A stretch of 64,000 bases of DNA, taken from assembly GCF_049671445.1 (NCBI RefSeq), contig NZ_JBATUX010000023.1:32180-96179 (forward strand), given 5' to 3'. The number at the start of each line of letters is the position of its first letter. Within the stretch, counting starts at the first letter, position 1. Positions 52,779 through 61,450 of the stretch are shown in pieces. The translations under genes were made by a program, and so were the position numbers. The notes under the pieces were generated by a model, which had not been told where the DNA came from, searched no databases, and saw nothing but the letters and a program-made list of their open reading frames with translations. The stretch is from Paenisporosarcina sp049671445 (GTDB taxonomy: Bacteria; Bacillota; Bacilli; Bacillales_A; Planococcaceae).

Positions 52779-53949
52779 CTTGTTCTTGATGAACGATTAA
52801 AAGTCGTTGTTTCAATTGTTCTTCCATGCGTGCAATTTCAACTTCAGCCGCTTTACGTTTGACGCGACCATCTGATTGAATACGAAGTGTTTCTTCAATT
52901 GTTTGAAGCAAGTTTTCTTGTGTTTGTTTTAATGTTTCAATCTCAACAATACCACGTTCGTTTTCTTTTGCAGTTTCAATACTGTTCATCTTCAACATTT
53001 CCGAGTTTTTCAGTAATAAATCATTCGTGGTTTTCGTTACTTGTTTCTGTGCTTCTACTGCCTTCAATTGACGATTAAGTGTTAATGCTATCGCAATTTG
53101 ATTTTTCCACAATGGAATAGAAGTCATGATTGAAGATTGGATCTTTTCCGCTAAAGTTTGATTGGTTTGTTGAATCATTCGGATCTGTGGTGCGCTTTGT
53201 ATGGTAATTTGACGAGATAGTTGTAAATCATACAACCGCTTTTCCAAACGATCTAAGAACTGAGCCATATCATTTACTTCTTGATAAGCCATCTGATCAG
53301 AAGATGCTTCAGCTTTTTGACGAAGGGCAGGGATGGTTTCGTTTAATATTTCATCACGTTTAATTTCCGCTGCAGCAATATATACATTTAAAGCTTGAAA
53401 ATAAGCTTTGTTTTGATCGTATAACTTATCTAACATATGAACATCTTCAATCAAACCTCTTTTAGAATGTTCAAGTTGAATGCCGATGCGATCAATCTGC
53501 GTACTTAATTTTTGATATTTAGTCATTAACTCTTGAACAGACCGAGACACTTTCCCAAATATACGTTTGATTCCTGATTTCTTTTTAGAGGTTAATTCTT
53601 CCGGGTTCATTTGCCCAAGCTTGTCCATTAAATCTTTTAAAATATCGCCAACAGGTCCAATATCTTTCTTTTGAACATGATCCAGCATTTGATGCGAAAA
53701 TCTTGAAAGTTCAGTTTGTGCATTGGCTCCATAAGTAAGAATCGCCTCATAGTTTCCGGCAGGAATCTGAGCAGCTAATGTATAGGCTTTTTGTTTTTCT
53801 TCTTCTGATAACCGATCTATTATTTTCACAGGTAATTTTTCATTTATTGGATCGTCTTGATCCTTTAATTGTGGTTGCATATCAAATGGTGAATTTAATA
53901 AATCATCTAACGTTTTCGTTTGGCTAGGAGCCGATTGTTTTTCTGTCAT
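52759..53949 (-). CDS. yaaN: TelA-family toxic anion resistance protein (YaaN-like)
   Basis: A 396-residue soluble, strongly helical coiled-coil protein of the TelA family, linked to tellurite and other toxic anion or envelope-stress resistance; the mechanism is unknown. Family elements are the YGANAQTELSRFSHQML segment, KYQKLSTQIDRIGIQLE and QAPQIRMIQQTNQTLAEKIQSSI-like sequence. GAAAGGAG precedes the ATG, which lies inside the end of the xpaC gene (26-base overlap), so the two are translationally coupled as in the B. subtilis xpaC-yaaN pair. Confidence 0.9.
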   Translation of the reverse strand: MTEKQSAPSQTKTLDDLLNSPFDMQPQLKDQDDPINEKLPVKIIDRLSEEEKQKAYTLAAQIPAGNYEAILTYGANAQTELSRFSHQMLDHVQKKDIGPVGDILKDLMDKLGQMNPEELTSKKKSGIKRIFGKVSRSVQELMTKYQKLSTQIDRIGIQLEHSKRGLIEDVHMLDKLYDQNKAYFQALNVYIAAAEIKRDEILNETIPALRQKAEASSDQMAYQEVNDMAQFLDRLEKRLYDLQLSRQITIQSAPQIRMIQQTNQTLAEKIQSSIMTSIPLWKNQIAIALTLNRQLKAVEAQKQVTKTTNDLLLKNSEMLKMNSIETAKENERGIVEIETLKQTQENLLQTIEETLRIQSDGRVKRKAAEVEIARMEEQLKQRLLIVHQEQENRPRS

Positions 53950-54598
53950 GTGGTGTGTCTCCTTTCAACATTAGGGGAGTATCTTGTTTTCTTAGTGAAA
54001 TCTTAGCAAAATCAAGTTCCATTCTTAAATGTTCAATATCACTAGACAAAACTTGGCGCAAATCATGTTCCATTACACCATTAAGTTCTAACAATGTCTC
54101 ACGCGTATCTTGCAAGGCAATTTGAACATCATGAGCTTTAACAGGTTGGGAGACAAGTAACGTATATTTAGAAGTAAGCTCCACGGCCGTTTCAAGATGA
54201 GCATAAAAAAAAGATTCAACTTGATAGAATTTCTTGGGTTCGGTTTTTACAATCTGTACAATACGTTTTGCAAGTCTGTTCATTTCAAATAATTGTTTAA
54301 AGGCTCTGATAGAACGGACCTTCATATAGTATCCATTTAATTGTTTAAGTTTACTTTTTGCTTCTTTCAACTGTGTATTAATATGACGATACTCTGCCAT
54401 CGTCAAGCCATATTTTGAAACAATCAATCGAGATTGTGCCACTTTAAAAAGCTGATTAGTTAAAGCATATGTTCCAATGGAAAACAAGCCTGCTAATGCG
54501 AAATGAATACCGAATCCTGATTGGAATGCTATCCAACTTCCAAAAAATATGGGTATACTAAGCAAATGTCGAATTAGAAAGTACTTTACATCGATCAA
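53924..54598 (-). CDS. xpaC: XpaC-like membrane-anchored protein
   Basis: A 224-residue protein with two N-terminal hydrophobic segments (about 6-22 and 28-46) and a helical cytoplasmic domain. It matches the XpaC family, named for 5-bromo-4-chloroindolyl phosphate hydrolysis, which regularly pairs with TelA; the enzymatic name is doubtful. It begins with TTG at 54598 after GGAGGG. XpaC-TelA probably form a membrane-associated complex, by inference from conserved pairing. Confidence 0.85.
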   Translation of the reverse strand: MIDVKYFLIRHLLSIPIFFGSWIAFQSGFGIHFALAGLFSIGTYALTNQLFKVAQSRLIVSKYGLTMAEYRHINTQLKEAKSKLKQLNGYYMKVRSIRAFKQLFEMNRLAKRIVQIVKTEPKKFYQVESFFYAHLETAVELTSKYTLLVSQPVKAHDVQIALQDTRETLLELNGVMEHDLRQVLSSDIEHLRMELDFAKISLRKQDTPLMLKGDTPHDRKTIGS

Positions 54599-54829
54599 GT
54601 TGCAACCCTCCTTAAGAGTTCTTCTCTATTACATACGAATGGCGAAACAAAAGGTTTCATCTGTATTAAGAATTAACTTATATTAAATTAAAGGAGTTAT
54701 CAATGATTTTGAATCATTTAAAAAGGGTAAAGGGTCCATATCATTAATGTTGATTAAGCAAATGACTAGACGCAGACAATTCATTTGATAAAATGAGGAT
54801 TAAGGAAGTATAGAAAAGGATGAAAATCT

Positions 54830-55123
54830 ATGAATGAAATAATTTATATGAAAGCTGGATATGAGCCCTGGTGGATGTTTTCAGGGTGGGAAGAATATAT
54901 TGTCGAAAAACAAGTATTTTCTTCTGACAAAGAAGCAAGTGATTACTTAGAGTCACTGCTTAGTAAATTTCGTAGTATGTATCCTCATGAAGCGAACCAA
55001 AAAGGAGCATGTTGGGCTTTTTGGACTGAAGATGAACAAGAGTTTTGTGAAGCGTGCGATGATGATCTACAAACATATCATGGTGTAATTTGGCTAAAAA
55101 GCGGCAAGCTTAACCAACTTTAA
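54830..55123 (+). CDS. DUF1033-like protein
   Basis: A 97-residue soluble protein with the pattern AGYEPWWMFSGWEE at the start and FCEACDDDLQTYHGVIWLK at the end, which I associate with DUF1033, found across Bacillales and lactic acid bacteria; function unknown. The paired cysteines in CEAC could bind metal or be redox-active. AAAGGATG lies a little before the ATG. A csp gene with its own strong promoter follows. Confidence 0.78.
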   Translation: MNEIIYMKAGYEPWWMFSGWEEYIVEKQVFSSDKEASDYLESLLSKFRSMYPHEANQKGACWAFWTEDEQEFCEACDDDLQTYHGVIWLKSGKLNQL

Positions 55124-55160
55124 AACGACAGAAAAGTCTATGAAAATACAAATATTAAAA

Positions 55161-55188
55161 TTGACTGTTGTTGGGTAAATGTTATAAT
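55161..55188 (+). promoter_or_regulatory. Strong promoter of csp copy 3
   Basis: TTGACT and a perfect TATAAT are 16 bases apart, with an extended -10 TG. Transcription near 55195 gives a leader of about 140 nt. Confidence 0.8.
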
Positions 55189-55225
55189 ATTCTTAACAAT
55201 TAAAATTGTTTTACCGGAAGCTGTA

Positions 55226-55283
55226 TTCACATATTTTAGTAGTGATCGGCGTATGCTGGTGCTACTGCGTATGTGGATTTTTT
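55226..55283 (+). promoter_or_regulatory. Terminator-like hairpin in the csp copy 3 leader
   Basis: TTCACATA pairs with TATGTGGA and, inside it, AGTAG pairs with CTACT; the stem is followed at once by TTTTTT (55278-55283), 53 bases before the csp ATG. This could act as an attenuator or as part of the cold-responsive leader fold. Role is inference. Confidence 0.5.
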
Positions 55284-55335
55284 GGTTTTCAACAACCAGT
55301 TTTAAATTGTTAACTTTATTTTTGGGGGTTTGTTT

Positions 55336-55536
55336 ATGAAACAAGGTACAGTAAAATGGTTTAACTCAGAAAAAGGTTTTGGGTTTATAGAAATTGATGG
55401 CGGGGATGACGTATTTGTACACTTCTCTGCAATTCAAGGGGATGGCTTTAAAACTCTTGATGAAGGTCAAAAAGTTGAGTTCGAAGTTGTCGATGGCAAC
55501 CGGGGACCACAAGCTGCTAACGTAACTAAAATTTAA
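55336..55536 (+). CDS. Cold-shock protein (copy 3)
   Basis: A 66-residue cold-shock domain protein, nearly identical in its RNA-binding face to copy 1 (KGFGFIEIDGGDDVFVHFSAI). RNP1 and RNP2 are intact. The ATG at 55336 follows TTGGGGGTTTG, a G-rich ribosome site; a longer frame from 55330 adds only two residues. The long structured leader and strong promoter suggest this is a highly expressed, possibly temperature-controlled, main CspA-type chaperone. A terminator follows. Confidence 0.94.
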   Translation: MKQGTVKWFNSEKGFGFIEIDGGDDVFVHFSAIQGDGFKTLDEGQKVEFEVVDGNRGPQAANVTKI

Positions 55537-55548
55537 TTGACTCATGTA

Positions 55549-55587
55549 AAAGAGGCACCCCTAAATTAGGATGCCTCTTCTTTTTTT
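55549..55587 (+). terminator. Terminator after csp copy 3
   Basis: AAGAGGCA pairs with TGCCTCTT around a loop; a C and then seven T residues follow. Confidence 0.85.
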
Positions 55588-55625
55588 ATGGCTCAGTTAT
55601 ACGATATTGTTGATTTTCGTTCCAA

Positions 55626-55699
55626 CGCACTTTCATGTTTCGAAGCTAGCGGAGCGATGCAGCGCACTTTCATGTTTATAAGCTAGCAAAGCGATGCAG
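55626..55699 (+). repeat. Direct repeat, two 37-bp units
   Basis: CGCACTTTCATGTTT..AAGCTAGC..AGCGATGCAG occurs at 55626 and again at 55663 with few differences. Confidence 0.8.
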
Positions 55700-56360
55700 A
55701 AACAGAAGCAGAAACAGGCGGACGCTTACCGCGGGCGGTCAACTAGCCTCCTCGGGCCAAAGGATGTTGGTCACAAAGGCGTCGCCACACGACGTGGCGT
55801 TTTTAGCCATTGCTCATCTATGATGCTTACTGCGGGTTGGACGCGCTTATTCCGCTGGAAAGATATTGAACGAACTGTCATTTCGTCCAATATCTTTTCG
55901 ACGAGTAACCGCAGGAGCAATCTTTTTTGCGACGAGTAACCGCAGGAGCACCATGTTTTCCCGCCGCCTTCTACTAAAATCATTCTAGTGAACTGGTATA
56001 TGAGAAAGCTTTTTGATTTAGTAATATGGAACAAAAAAGTGAAGACTCCAGCGGGAATAGCGAAGTGCAGAAATCCACTCGGACGTTAAGTCCGAGTTAG
56101 TTCGGCGCAAGCCCGCGGAAAGCGTAACTGTTTTGCGGAATATCAACAGACACATTTAACATAGCCTTTTTTATTAGAAAGTGTAAGTTTTTTCGAGGAA
56201 GAATTCGAACTTGTAGTTAGTTTGCTAGATGAATGCTCCAGCTCGCACATAAGCTTCAAACGAAAGCAGGATATAAATCATCGATTTCAAGCGATTACTC
56301 TTCGCAATCGAGCTCTAGCGTCCAGCGCAGGTGTCTACTAGATGGTACTATTAGCTTTTC
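55700..56360. repeat. Repeat-rich intergenic block
   Basis: About 660 bases without a credible gene. It contains GGCGGACGCTTACCGCGGGC (55727-55746) and, at about 56112-56140, the inverted relative GCCCGCGGAAAGCGT; a GACTCCAGCGGGAA start at 56043; a CGCCAC/GTGGCG hairpin with T run (55783-55804); the AAAGATATTG/CAATATCTTT inverted repeat (55859-55898); and a 21-bp direct repeat (55899-55919 and 55930-55950). These are remains of interspersed GC-rich repeats. Open frames here have no ribosome site and cross repeats, so none is called. Confidence 0.65.
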
Positions 56361-57044
56361 CTATTCAACTGATTCGAGAGTTGACGTCACGACGAATTCG
56401 ATGTCTTCTTCATTCATAATAAATTCTCTTTTAATTTCGCCGTATTTTTCTACGATATATCTACGTTGAATAGCACCAGTGTCATCCGTTTTTTCCAAGA
56501 CAATCACTTGTTTAAAAACTTGAAATGGTGTGTCAATCGTATCGTTTACACTAATAACTTCCCAATCGTCAATATTTTCGCCAGCTTCAACCGGTAGTTT
56601 TAAAAATGTCGAGAGTTTTGGAAGAGCTTGCAACTCTTCATCAGTAGGATTAAACTCGTCATAAAATTCTCCTTGTTCTTGAATCAAATCAATCGATTCA
56701 TCAGAAATACGATAAGTACGTAAAAGAGTAGATCCCCCATTGTCTTCAAAGATGGATACGGTATAATCATTGTGCCATTGTGTCCGTGCTCGGTAGCTCG
56801 CATATTCGTTACCTTCTCCTAAATACGTAGCAGTGGCTCCATCCTGCATAAAAAAATTCGAAAGCTGAATTTTATTTGGTTCTGGTTCTGGTTCAGCGAC
56901 GACTTCTTCAGGTTCCTCAATGACTTCTTTAGGTTGTTCTTCTTCAGTAGTGGGGGGATTTTTTGAAATAGAAGGGTCTTCTACAGAGTCGTCACCACAA
57001 GCACTCAACAGTAAAAAAAGCATAAGTACAACAAATCTTTTCAT
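56361..57044 (-). CDS. Hypothetical lipoprotein
   Basis: A 227-residue predicted lipoprotein: MKRFVVLMLFLLLSACGDD gives a signal with lipobox LSAC at residue 16. A Pro/Glu-rich linker (about 25-57) leads to a soluble domain of about 170 residues with no recognised family. GGAGG precedes the ATG. The acidic linker and surface location suggest an envelope role. It converges on the repeat-rich block and shares a divergent intergenic region with the DUF1232 gene. Confidence 0.8.
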   Translation of the reverse strand: MKRFVVLMLFLLLSACGDDSVEDPSISKNPPTTEEEQPKEVIEEPEEVVAEPEPEPNKIQLSNFFMQDGATATYLGEGNEYASYRARTQWHNDYTVSIFEDNGGSTLLRTYRISDESIDLIQEQGEFYDEFNPTDEELQALPKLSTFLKLPVEAGENIDDWEVISVNDTIDTPFQVFKQVIVLEKTDDTGAIQRRYIVEKYGEIKREFIMNEEDIEFVVTSTLESVE

Positions 57045-57152
57045 AAGGCAACCTCCATTCTATTTGTTTAGTAATTTAGACGGTTGATGGTCTCTAAACG
57101 TTTCAATCTCGTGCTTTTTAGGTATAGTATGTTGTAAGGAAGGGGAATGAAT

Positions 57153-57638
57153 ATGACAGAATATGAATTAAACCAAGAATTACCATCAACTAAAAAACAA
57201 CAAGATTTTTATGAAAAACTTCGCGGTAAGATTACTTCTTTCTTAGAGTCTAGATCGGGGAGTGCAAGTAAATTTGCGCCATACTTATTATTTGCACCAG
57301 ATTTATTCCACTTATTAACTAAATCGTTACTCGATAATCGCATTGATGGTAAAAGCAAAGCATTAATTGGTAGCGGTATTTTATACTTTGTTGCTCCAAT
57401 CGATGTAATACCAGAAGGTTTAATAGGTCCAGGAGGATTTATGGATGACATTATTGTAGCTACTTTCGTTGTGAATATGTTATTAAATAAATTTTCACCA
57501 GAAATTTTGGAAGAACACTGGGTAGGGGATGAGAAGTTGCTTGTTGCCTTAAAGAAAATTTCTAAATCAAGCGATGGTTTGCTAGGGAAGTTACCTGCTC
57601 GATCTCTTCTAGGAATGTTCATAAAGAAATCTAAATAA
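57153..57638 (+). CDS. DUF1232/YkvA-family protein
   Basis: A 161-residue protein whose core LLDNRIDGKSKALIGSGILYFVAPIDVIPEGLIGPGGFMDDIIVA, seen here in the parts YFVAPIDVIPE and GFMDDI, is the DUF1232 signature: a membrane-associated hydrophobic segment followed by PxDxIPD-like and DD motifs. Function unknown. ATG 57153 is chosen because AGGGG lies seven bases upstream; ATG 57147 almost touches it. A bidirectional terminator follows. Confidence 0.85.
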   Translation: MTEYELNQELPSTKKQQDFYEKLRGKITSFLESRSGSASKFAPYLLFAPDLFHLLTKSLLDNRIDGKSKALIGSGILYFVAPIDVIPEGLIGPGGFMDDIIVATFVVNMLLNKFSPEILEEHWVGDEKLLVALKKISKSSDGLLGKLPARSLLGMFIKKSK

Positions 57639-57643
57639 AACAC

Positions 57644-57680
57644 AAAAAGTGCGAAGGGGATATACACCCTTCGCACTTTT
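57644..57680. terminator. Bidirectional terminator between the DUF1232 and ABC-F genes
   Basis: AAAAAGTGCGAAGGG pairs with CCCTTCGCACTTTT. Confidence 0.9.
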
Positions 57681-57690
57681 ATTATCGATC

Positions 57691-59298
57691 TTATGATTTA
57701 ATTCCTTGAGATTCTTTCCATTCTAAAAATTCATCAAATGACAATTGCTTGTCAAGAATTGAACCGTCAGGCAAGATTTCAATTACACGATTTGCAATCG
57801 TTTGGATAAACTGATGGTCATGAGATGTGAAAATCATTGCACCTTTGAATGCAATTAAGCCATTGTTAAGTGCTTGAATTGATTCTAAGTCTAAATGGTT
57901 TGTTGGTTCATCTAAAAGTAATACATTGGCATTAGCAAGCATCATTTTAGATAACATACAACGTACTTTTTCTCCACCAGATAATACAGATGGTTTTTTC
58001 TTCACTTCTTCACCAGAGAATAACATACGACCTAGGAAACCACGTAAGAATGTTTCACTTTCATCATCAGGTGAATATTGACGTAACCAATCTACTAATG
58101 AGTTTTCATTTCCAGTAAAGTATTCGCTATAATCGATAGGGAAGTAAGTACGAGTTGTTGTTACGCCCCAACGAATTGATCCAGATGTTGGTTCAACTTC
58201 TTCAGCTAATACACGAAGTAATGAAGACTTAGCTATTGGATCACCAATTAAGATGATTTTATCATCCTTATTGATTGAAAAATGAATGTCTTTAAATAAT
58301 GAATTGCCTTCATGTTCAAATGAAATTCCTTGAGCAGCAAGTACATCGTTACCAATGTCGCGCCCAACTTGGAAGTTTACATAAGGATATTTACGTGAAG
58401 AAGGACGGATATCATCCAATTCAATTTTATCTAACATCTTCTTACGAGAAGTTGCTTGTTTAGATTTCGATGCATTTGCACTAAATCGTGCGATAAATGC
58501 TTGAAGTTCTTTGATTTTTTCTTCTTTTTTACTATTATGATCTTGAGACAATTTAGTAGCTAATTGACTTGATTCATACCAGAAATCGTAGTTTCCGACA
58601 TAAACTTGAATTTTACCAAAATCAAGATCCGCAATATGAGTACATACTTTATTTAAGAAGTGACGGTCATGGGAAACAACGATAACAGTGTTAGCAAAGT
58701 TGATTAAAAATTCTTCTAACCACTGGATAGCTTTTAAGTCTAAATGGTTGGTAGGCTCATCTAGTAAAAGAACATCTGGTTTGCCAAACAATGCTTGCGC
58801 AAGAAGAACTTTTACTTTTTCAGAACCAGTTAAGTCAGCCATTTTTTTAGTTAGAGATTCTTCGCCTATACCTAAACCTTGTAAAAGGATTGCAGCTTCA
58901 GATTCAGCTTCCCAACCATTCATATCTGCAAACTCACCTTCAAGTTCAGCAGCACGCATACCATCTTCGTCAGAAAAATCTTCTTTCATATAGATAGCAT
59001 TCTTTTCATTCATCACTTCATACAAACGTTTATGACCCATCATCACTGTTTCTAGCACTTCAAACTCTTCGTACTCGAAGTGATTTTGTTTCAGTACCGC
59101 TAAACGTTCATTCGGGTTCATGATGACATTTCCTTCTTGAGTTTCAAGGTCACCTGATAAAATTTTAATAAATGTAGATTTTCCAGCACCATTTGCACCA
59201 ATTAATCCGTAACAGTTACCTGGGTTGAATCTTATATTAACGTCTTCGAAAAGCTTACGATCTCCGAAGCGCAAACTTACATTACTTACAGCAATCAT
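57691..59298 (-). CDS. ykpA: ABC-F ATPase, YkpA/YbiT type
   Basis: A 535-residue soluble ABC-F protein with two ATPase domains. The first has GANGAGKST and Walker B LLLDEPTNHLD but an unusual signature LTGSEK; the second has a degenerate Walker A (GDPIAKSSLL) with LSGGEKVRCML and LLLDEPTNHLDLE. Both departures also characterise B. subtilis YkpA as I recall it. It likely acts on ribosomes in translation control. AGGAGG precedes the ATG. It stands alone with its own terminator. Confidence 0.9.
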   Translation of the reverse strand: MIAVSNVSLRFGDRKLFEDVNIRFNPGNCYGLIGANGAGKSTFIKILSGDLETQEGNVIMNPNERLAVLKQNHFEYEEFEVLETVMMGHKRLYEVMNEKNAIYMKEDFSDEDGMRAAELEGEFADMNGWEAESEAAILLQGLGIGEESLTKKMADLTGSEKVKVLLAQALFGKPDVLLLDEPTNHLDLKAIQWLEEFLINFANTVIVVSHDRHFLNKVCTHIADLDFGKIQVYVGNYDFWYESSQLATKLSQDHNSKKEEKIKELQAFIARFSANASKSKQATSRKKMLDKIELDDIRPSSRKYPYVNFQVGRDIGNDVLAAQGISFEHEGNSLFKDIHFSINKDDKIILIGDPIAKSSLLRVLAEEVEPTSGSIRWGVTTTRTYFPIDYSEYFTGNENSLVDWLRQYSPDDESETFLRGFLGRMLFSGEEVKKKPSVLSGGEKVRCMLSKMMLANANVLLLDEPTNHLDLESIQALNNGLIAFKGAMIFTSHDHQFIQTIANRVIEILPDGSILDKQLSFDEFLEWKESQGIKS

Positions 59299-59421
59299 GC
59301 TAGTACCTCCTTATTTTTCACAATGCTACTATTATAACACGAATACACATAACAATGCTGAATCTTTATAAGTGAAATTATCTTTAATTCGAGATATAAT
59401 GTAAATCAAGGAGGGATAAAC

Positions 59422-60033
59422 ATGAAAGAAACTCATCACCATATCTTTATTGAAGGTACAAACGTTAAAAATGTATTAATTTTGTTGCATGGTACAGGTG
59501 GAAATGAACATGATTTAGTTAACATAGGAAAGCATATTGACCCGGATGCTTCTATATTGGGTGTACGCGGTAATGTGCTAGAAGGGGATATGCCACGCTA
59601 TTTTAGACGTTTGTCTGAAGGGGTATTCGATGAAGAAGACCTATTTTTCCGTGCACAAGAGCTTCATAAATTCTTAAAAGAAGCACTACACCATTATGCA
59701 CCCAAGAATGAACAAATTTCGATTATCGGCTATTCAAATGGTGCAAATATAGCTGCAACTTTACTTATGAAACATGAAAAATTAGCGGATCGAGCTATTT
59801 TGTTCCATGCCATGGTCCCGTATCGAAATCAAGAAGTTAGAGTATTAACCAACACTCAAGTATTTATTGGTGCAGGGTCCAACGATCCGATAATTCCACA
59901 AAACGAAACATTAGAGCTAATTGATGTGCTGCGTTCAAATCATGCATCTGTTAAAGACATTTGGTATAACAATGGCCACCAATTAACTATGAATGAAGTG
60001 GATGATGCACAGAAATGGTATGCTTCGATTTAA
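59422..60033 (+). CDS. Alpha/beta hydrolase, carboxylesterase type (YodD/MhqD-like)
   Basis: A 203-residue serine hydrolase. HGTGGNEHD supplies the oxyanion region, GYSNGAN the nucleophile serine, and C-terminal GSNDPIIP and NNGHQL the Asp and His of the triad. It resembles the phospholipase/carboxylesterase family that includes B. subtilis YodD (MhqD), a member of the quinone-stress regulon. No MhqR operator was recognised. CAAGGAGGG precedes the ATG. Confidence 0.85.
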   Translation: MKETHHHIFIEGTNVKNVLILLHGTGGNEHDLVNIGKHIDPDASILGVRGNVLEGDMPRYFRRLSEGVFDEEDLFFRAQELHKFLKEALHHYAPKNEQISIIGYSNGANIAATLLMKHEKLADRAILFHAMVPYRNQEVRVLTNTQVFIGAGSNDPIIPQNETLELIDVLRSNHASVKDIWYNNGHQLTMNEVDDAQKWYASI

Positions 60034-60088
60034 GTAGCCAAAATATGTACATTCATATATACTAATGGCATAAGTGAGGTGGGAATTT

Positions 60089-61450
60089 GTGGGTAATATG
60101 GAACATTACTTTTCCAAATCTTTTCATGAAATGTCTTGGAATGGTCCAGTAATATTTATGAACTGGACCATGGATGGTAATACACAATTAGTCGAGTATA
60201 TAACGCCTAATATACAACGGATTTTAGGTTACACATCGGATGATGTAATTTCAGGACATCTAAAATTATTGTCCGTTATTTTCGAAGAAGATCGGGATAA
60301 GTTTCAAGAGATTATGAATCATCGAATAGCTTCGAAAAGTCCATTTTGGGAATCTTCTTTTAGAATATACACGAAAAATGGGGATATTCGTTTTTTTAAA
60401 TCTTATACATACATAAAGCAAGGAAGCCATCCAGACACTAATTTAATCTTTTCCTATCTCTTTGATCTTACTGAAATAAGGCAAGAAATAGATATGCACA
60501 TTTCACTTGAGCATCGATGGGCGACTGCTGTTGATTGCGCGAGAGAAGGCGTGTGGGACTGGGATATTGAAAATAATGAAGTATTTTTCTCGAAGCATTG
60601 GAAAGGAATGTTAGGTTTTAAGGAGCATGAATTACCTAATTTATTAAGTGAGTGGAGAAAACGCATTCATCCTCAAGATGTTGAAAAAGTTGATACAGTG
60701 ATTGAAGATCACATACACAACGAGTCAAGTTTTTTTGAAAGTGAACATCGTTTATTACATGCAGACGGTACATATCGTTGGATTTTAGATCGAGGTAAAG
60801 CTGTAGAACGTAACGACCAAGGCATCGCAATTAGAATGATTGGAACACATGTTGATATTACAGAAAGAAAAGCAACAGAAAAAATGTTGCAGGACCGCAA
60901 TCAAGAACTCGAACGTTTAGTTGAACAAGTGAAAAAATTATCGATAACAGATCCTTTAACCTCATTATTTAATCGTAGAAAAATGATTGAAGAAATAAAT
61001 AATGTAAGGCAGCAGTTTATAGTTAACGAGAAACCATTTACCATAGCAATATTAGATTTAGATAATTTCAAAAAAATCAATGATCGATATGGACATACAT
61101 TTGGTGATATTGCTCTCCAAACATTTGCAAATCTACTGAATAGACAAATAATAAGCCCGAATTTAGTCGCAAGGTGGGGAGGGGAAGAGTTTCTCCTATT
61201 GTTCCCATTACATAATGGTCAAGATACACAACGTCAGTTAGAAGCATTGCAAGAGGCATGTAGCAATGACCAATTATTAAGGTATCGAATGGACTCTGTA
61301 CATTTATCATTTTCAGCAGGTATATACGAAGTGGAAAATTATCAAAATCTAGAAGATATGATTAAATGTGCGGACCAAGCATTGTATGAGGCTAAATCAC
61401 TTGGTCGCAAACAAATTATTCTTTATAAGGAAGGACTTTCAGTTGTGTAA
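60089..61450 (+). CDS. Diguanylate cyclase with two PAS domains
   Basis: A 453-residue cytoplasmic protein: PAS domain 1 (about 25-135), PAS domain 2 (about 145-270, with the PAC end RMIGTHVDITERK), a short coiled coil (about 265-285) and a GGDEF domain (about 290-453). The active site is RWGGEEF near 364, an active variant of GGDEF; unlike the first cyclase there is no RxxD inhibition site before it. GTG 60089 follows GAGGTGGG. The two cyclases may serve different signals. Confidence 0.88.
   Translation: MGNMEHYFSKSFHEMSWNGPVIFMNWTMDGNTQLVEYITPNIQRILGYTSDDVISGHLKLLSVIFEEDRDKFQEIMNHRIASKSPFWESSFRIYTKNGDIRFFKSYTYIKQGSHPDTNLIFSYLFDLTEIRQEIDMHISLEHRWATAVDCAREGVWDWDIENNEVFFSKHWKGMLGFKEHELPNLLSEWRKRIHPQDVEKVDTVIEDHIHNESSFFESEHRLLHADGTYRWILDRGKAVERNDQGIAIRMIGTHVDITERKATEKMLQDRNQELERLVEQVKKLSITDPLTSLFNRRKMIEEINNVRQQFIVNEKPFTIAILDLDNFKKINDRYGHTFGDIALQTFANLLNRQIISPNLVARWGGEEFLLLFPLHNGQDTQRQLEALQEACSNDQLLRYRMDSVHLSFSAGIYEVENYQNLEDMIKCADQALYEAKSLGRKQIILYKEGLSVV

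Noticed and set aside
55694..56034. Overlapping open frames on both strands in the repeat block
   Set aside because: They run through inverted and direct repeats, have no ribosome binding sites and resemble no protein.
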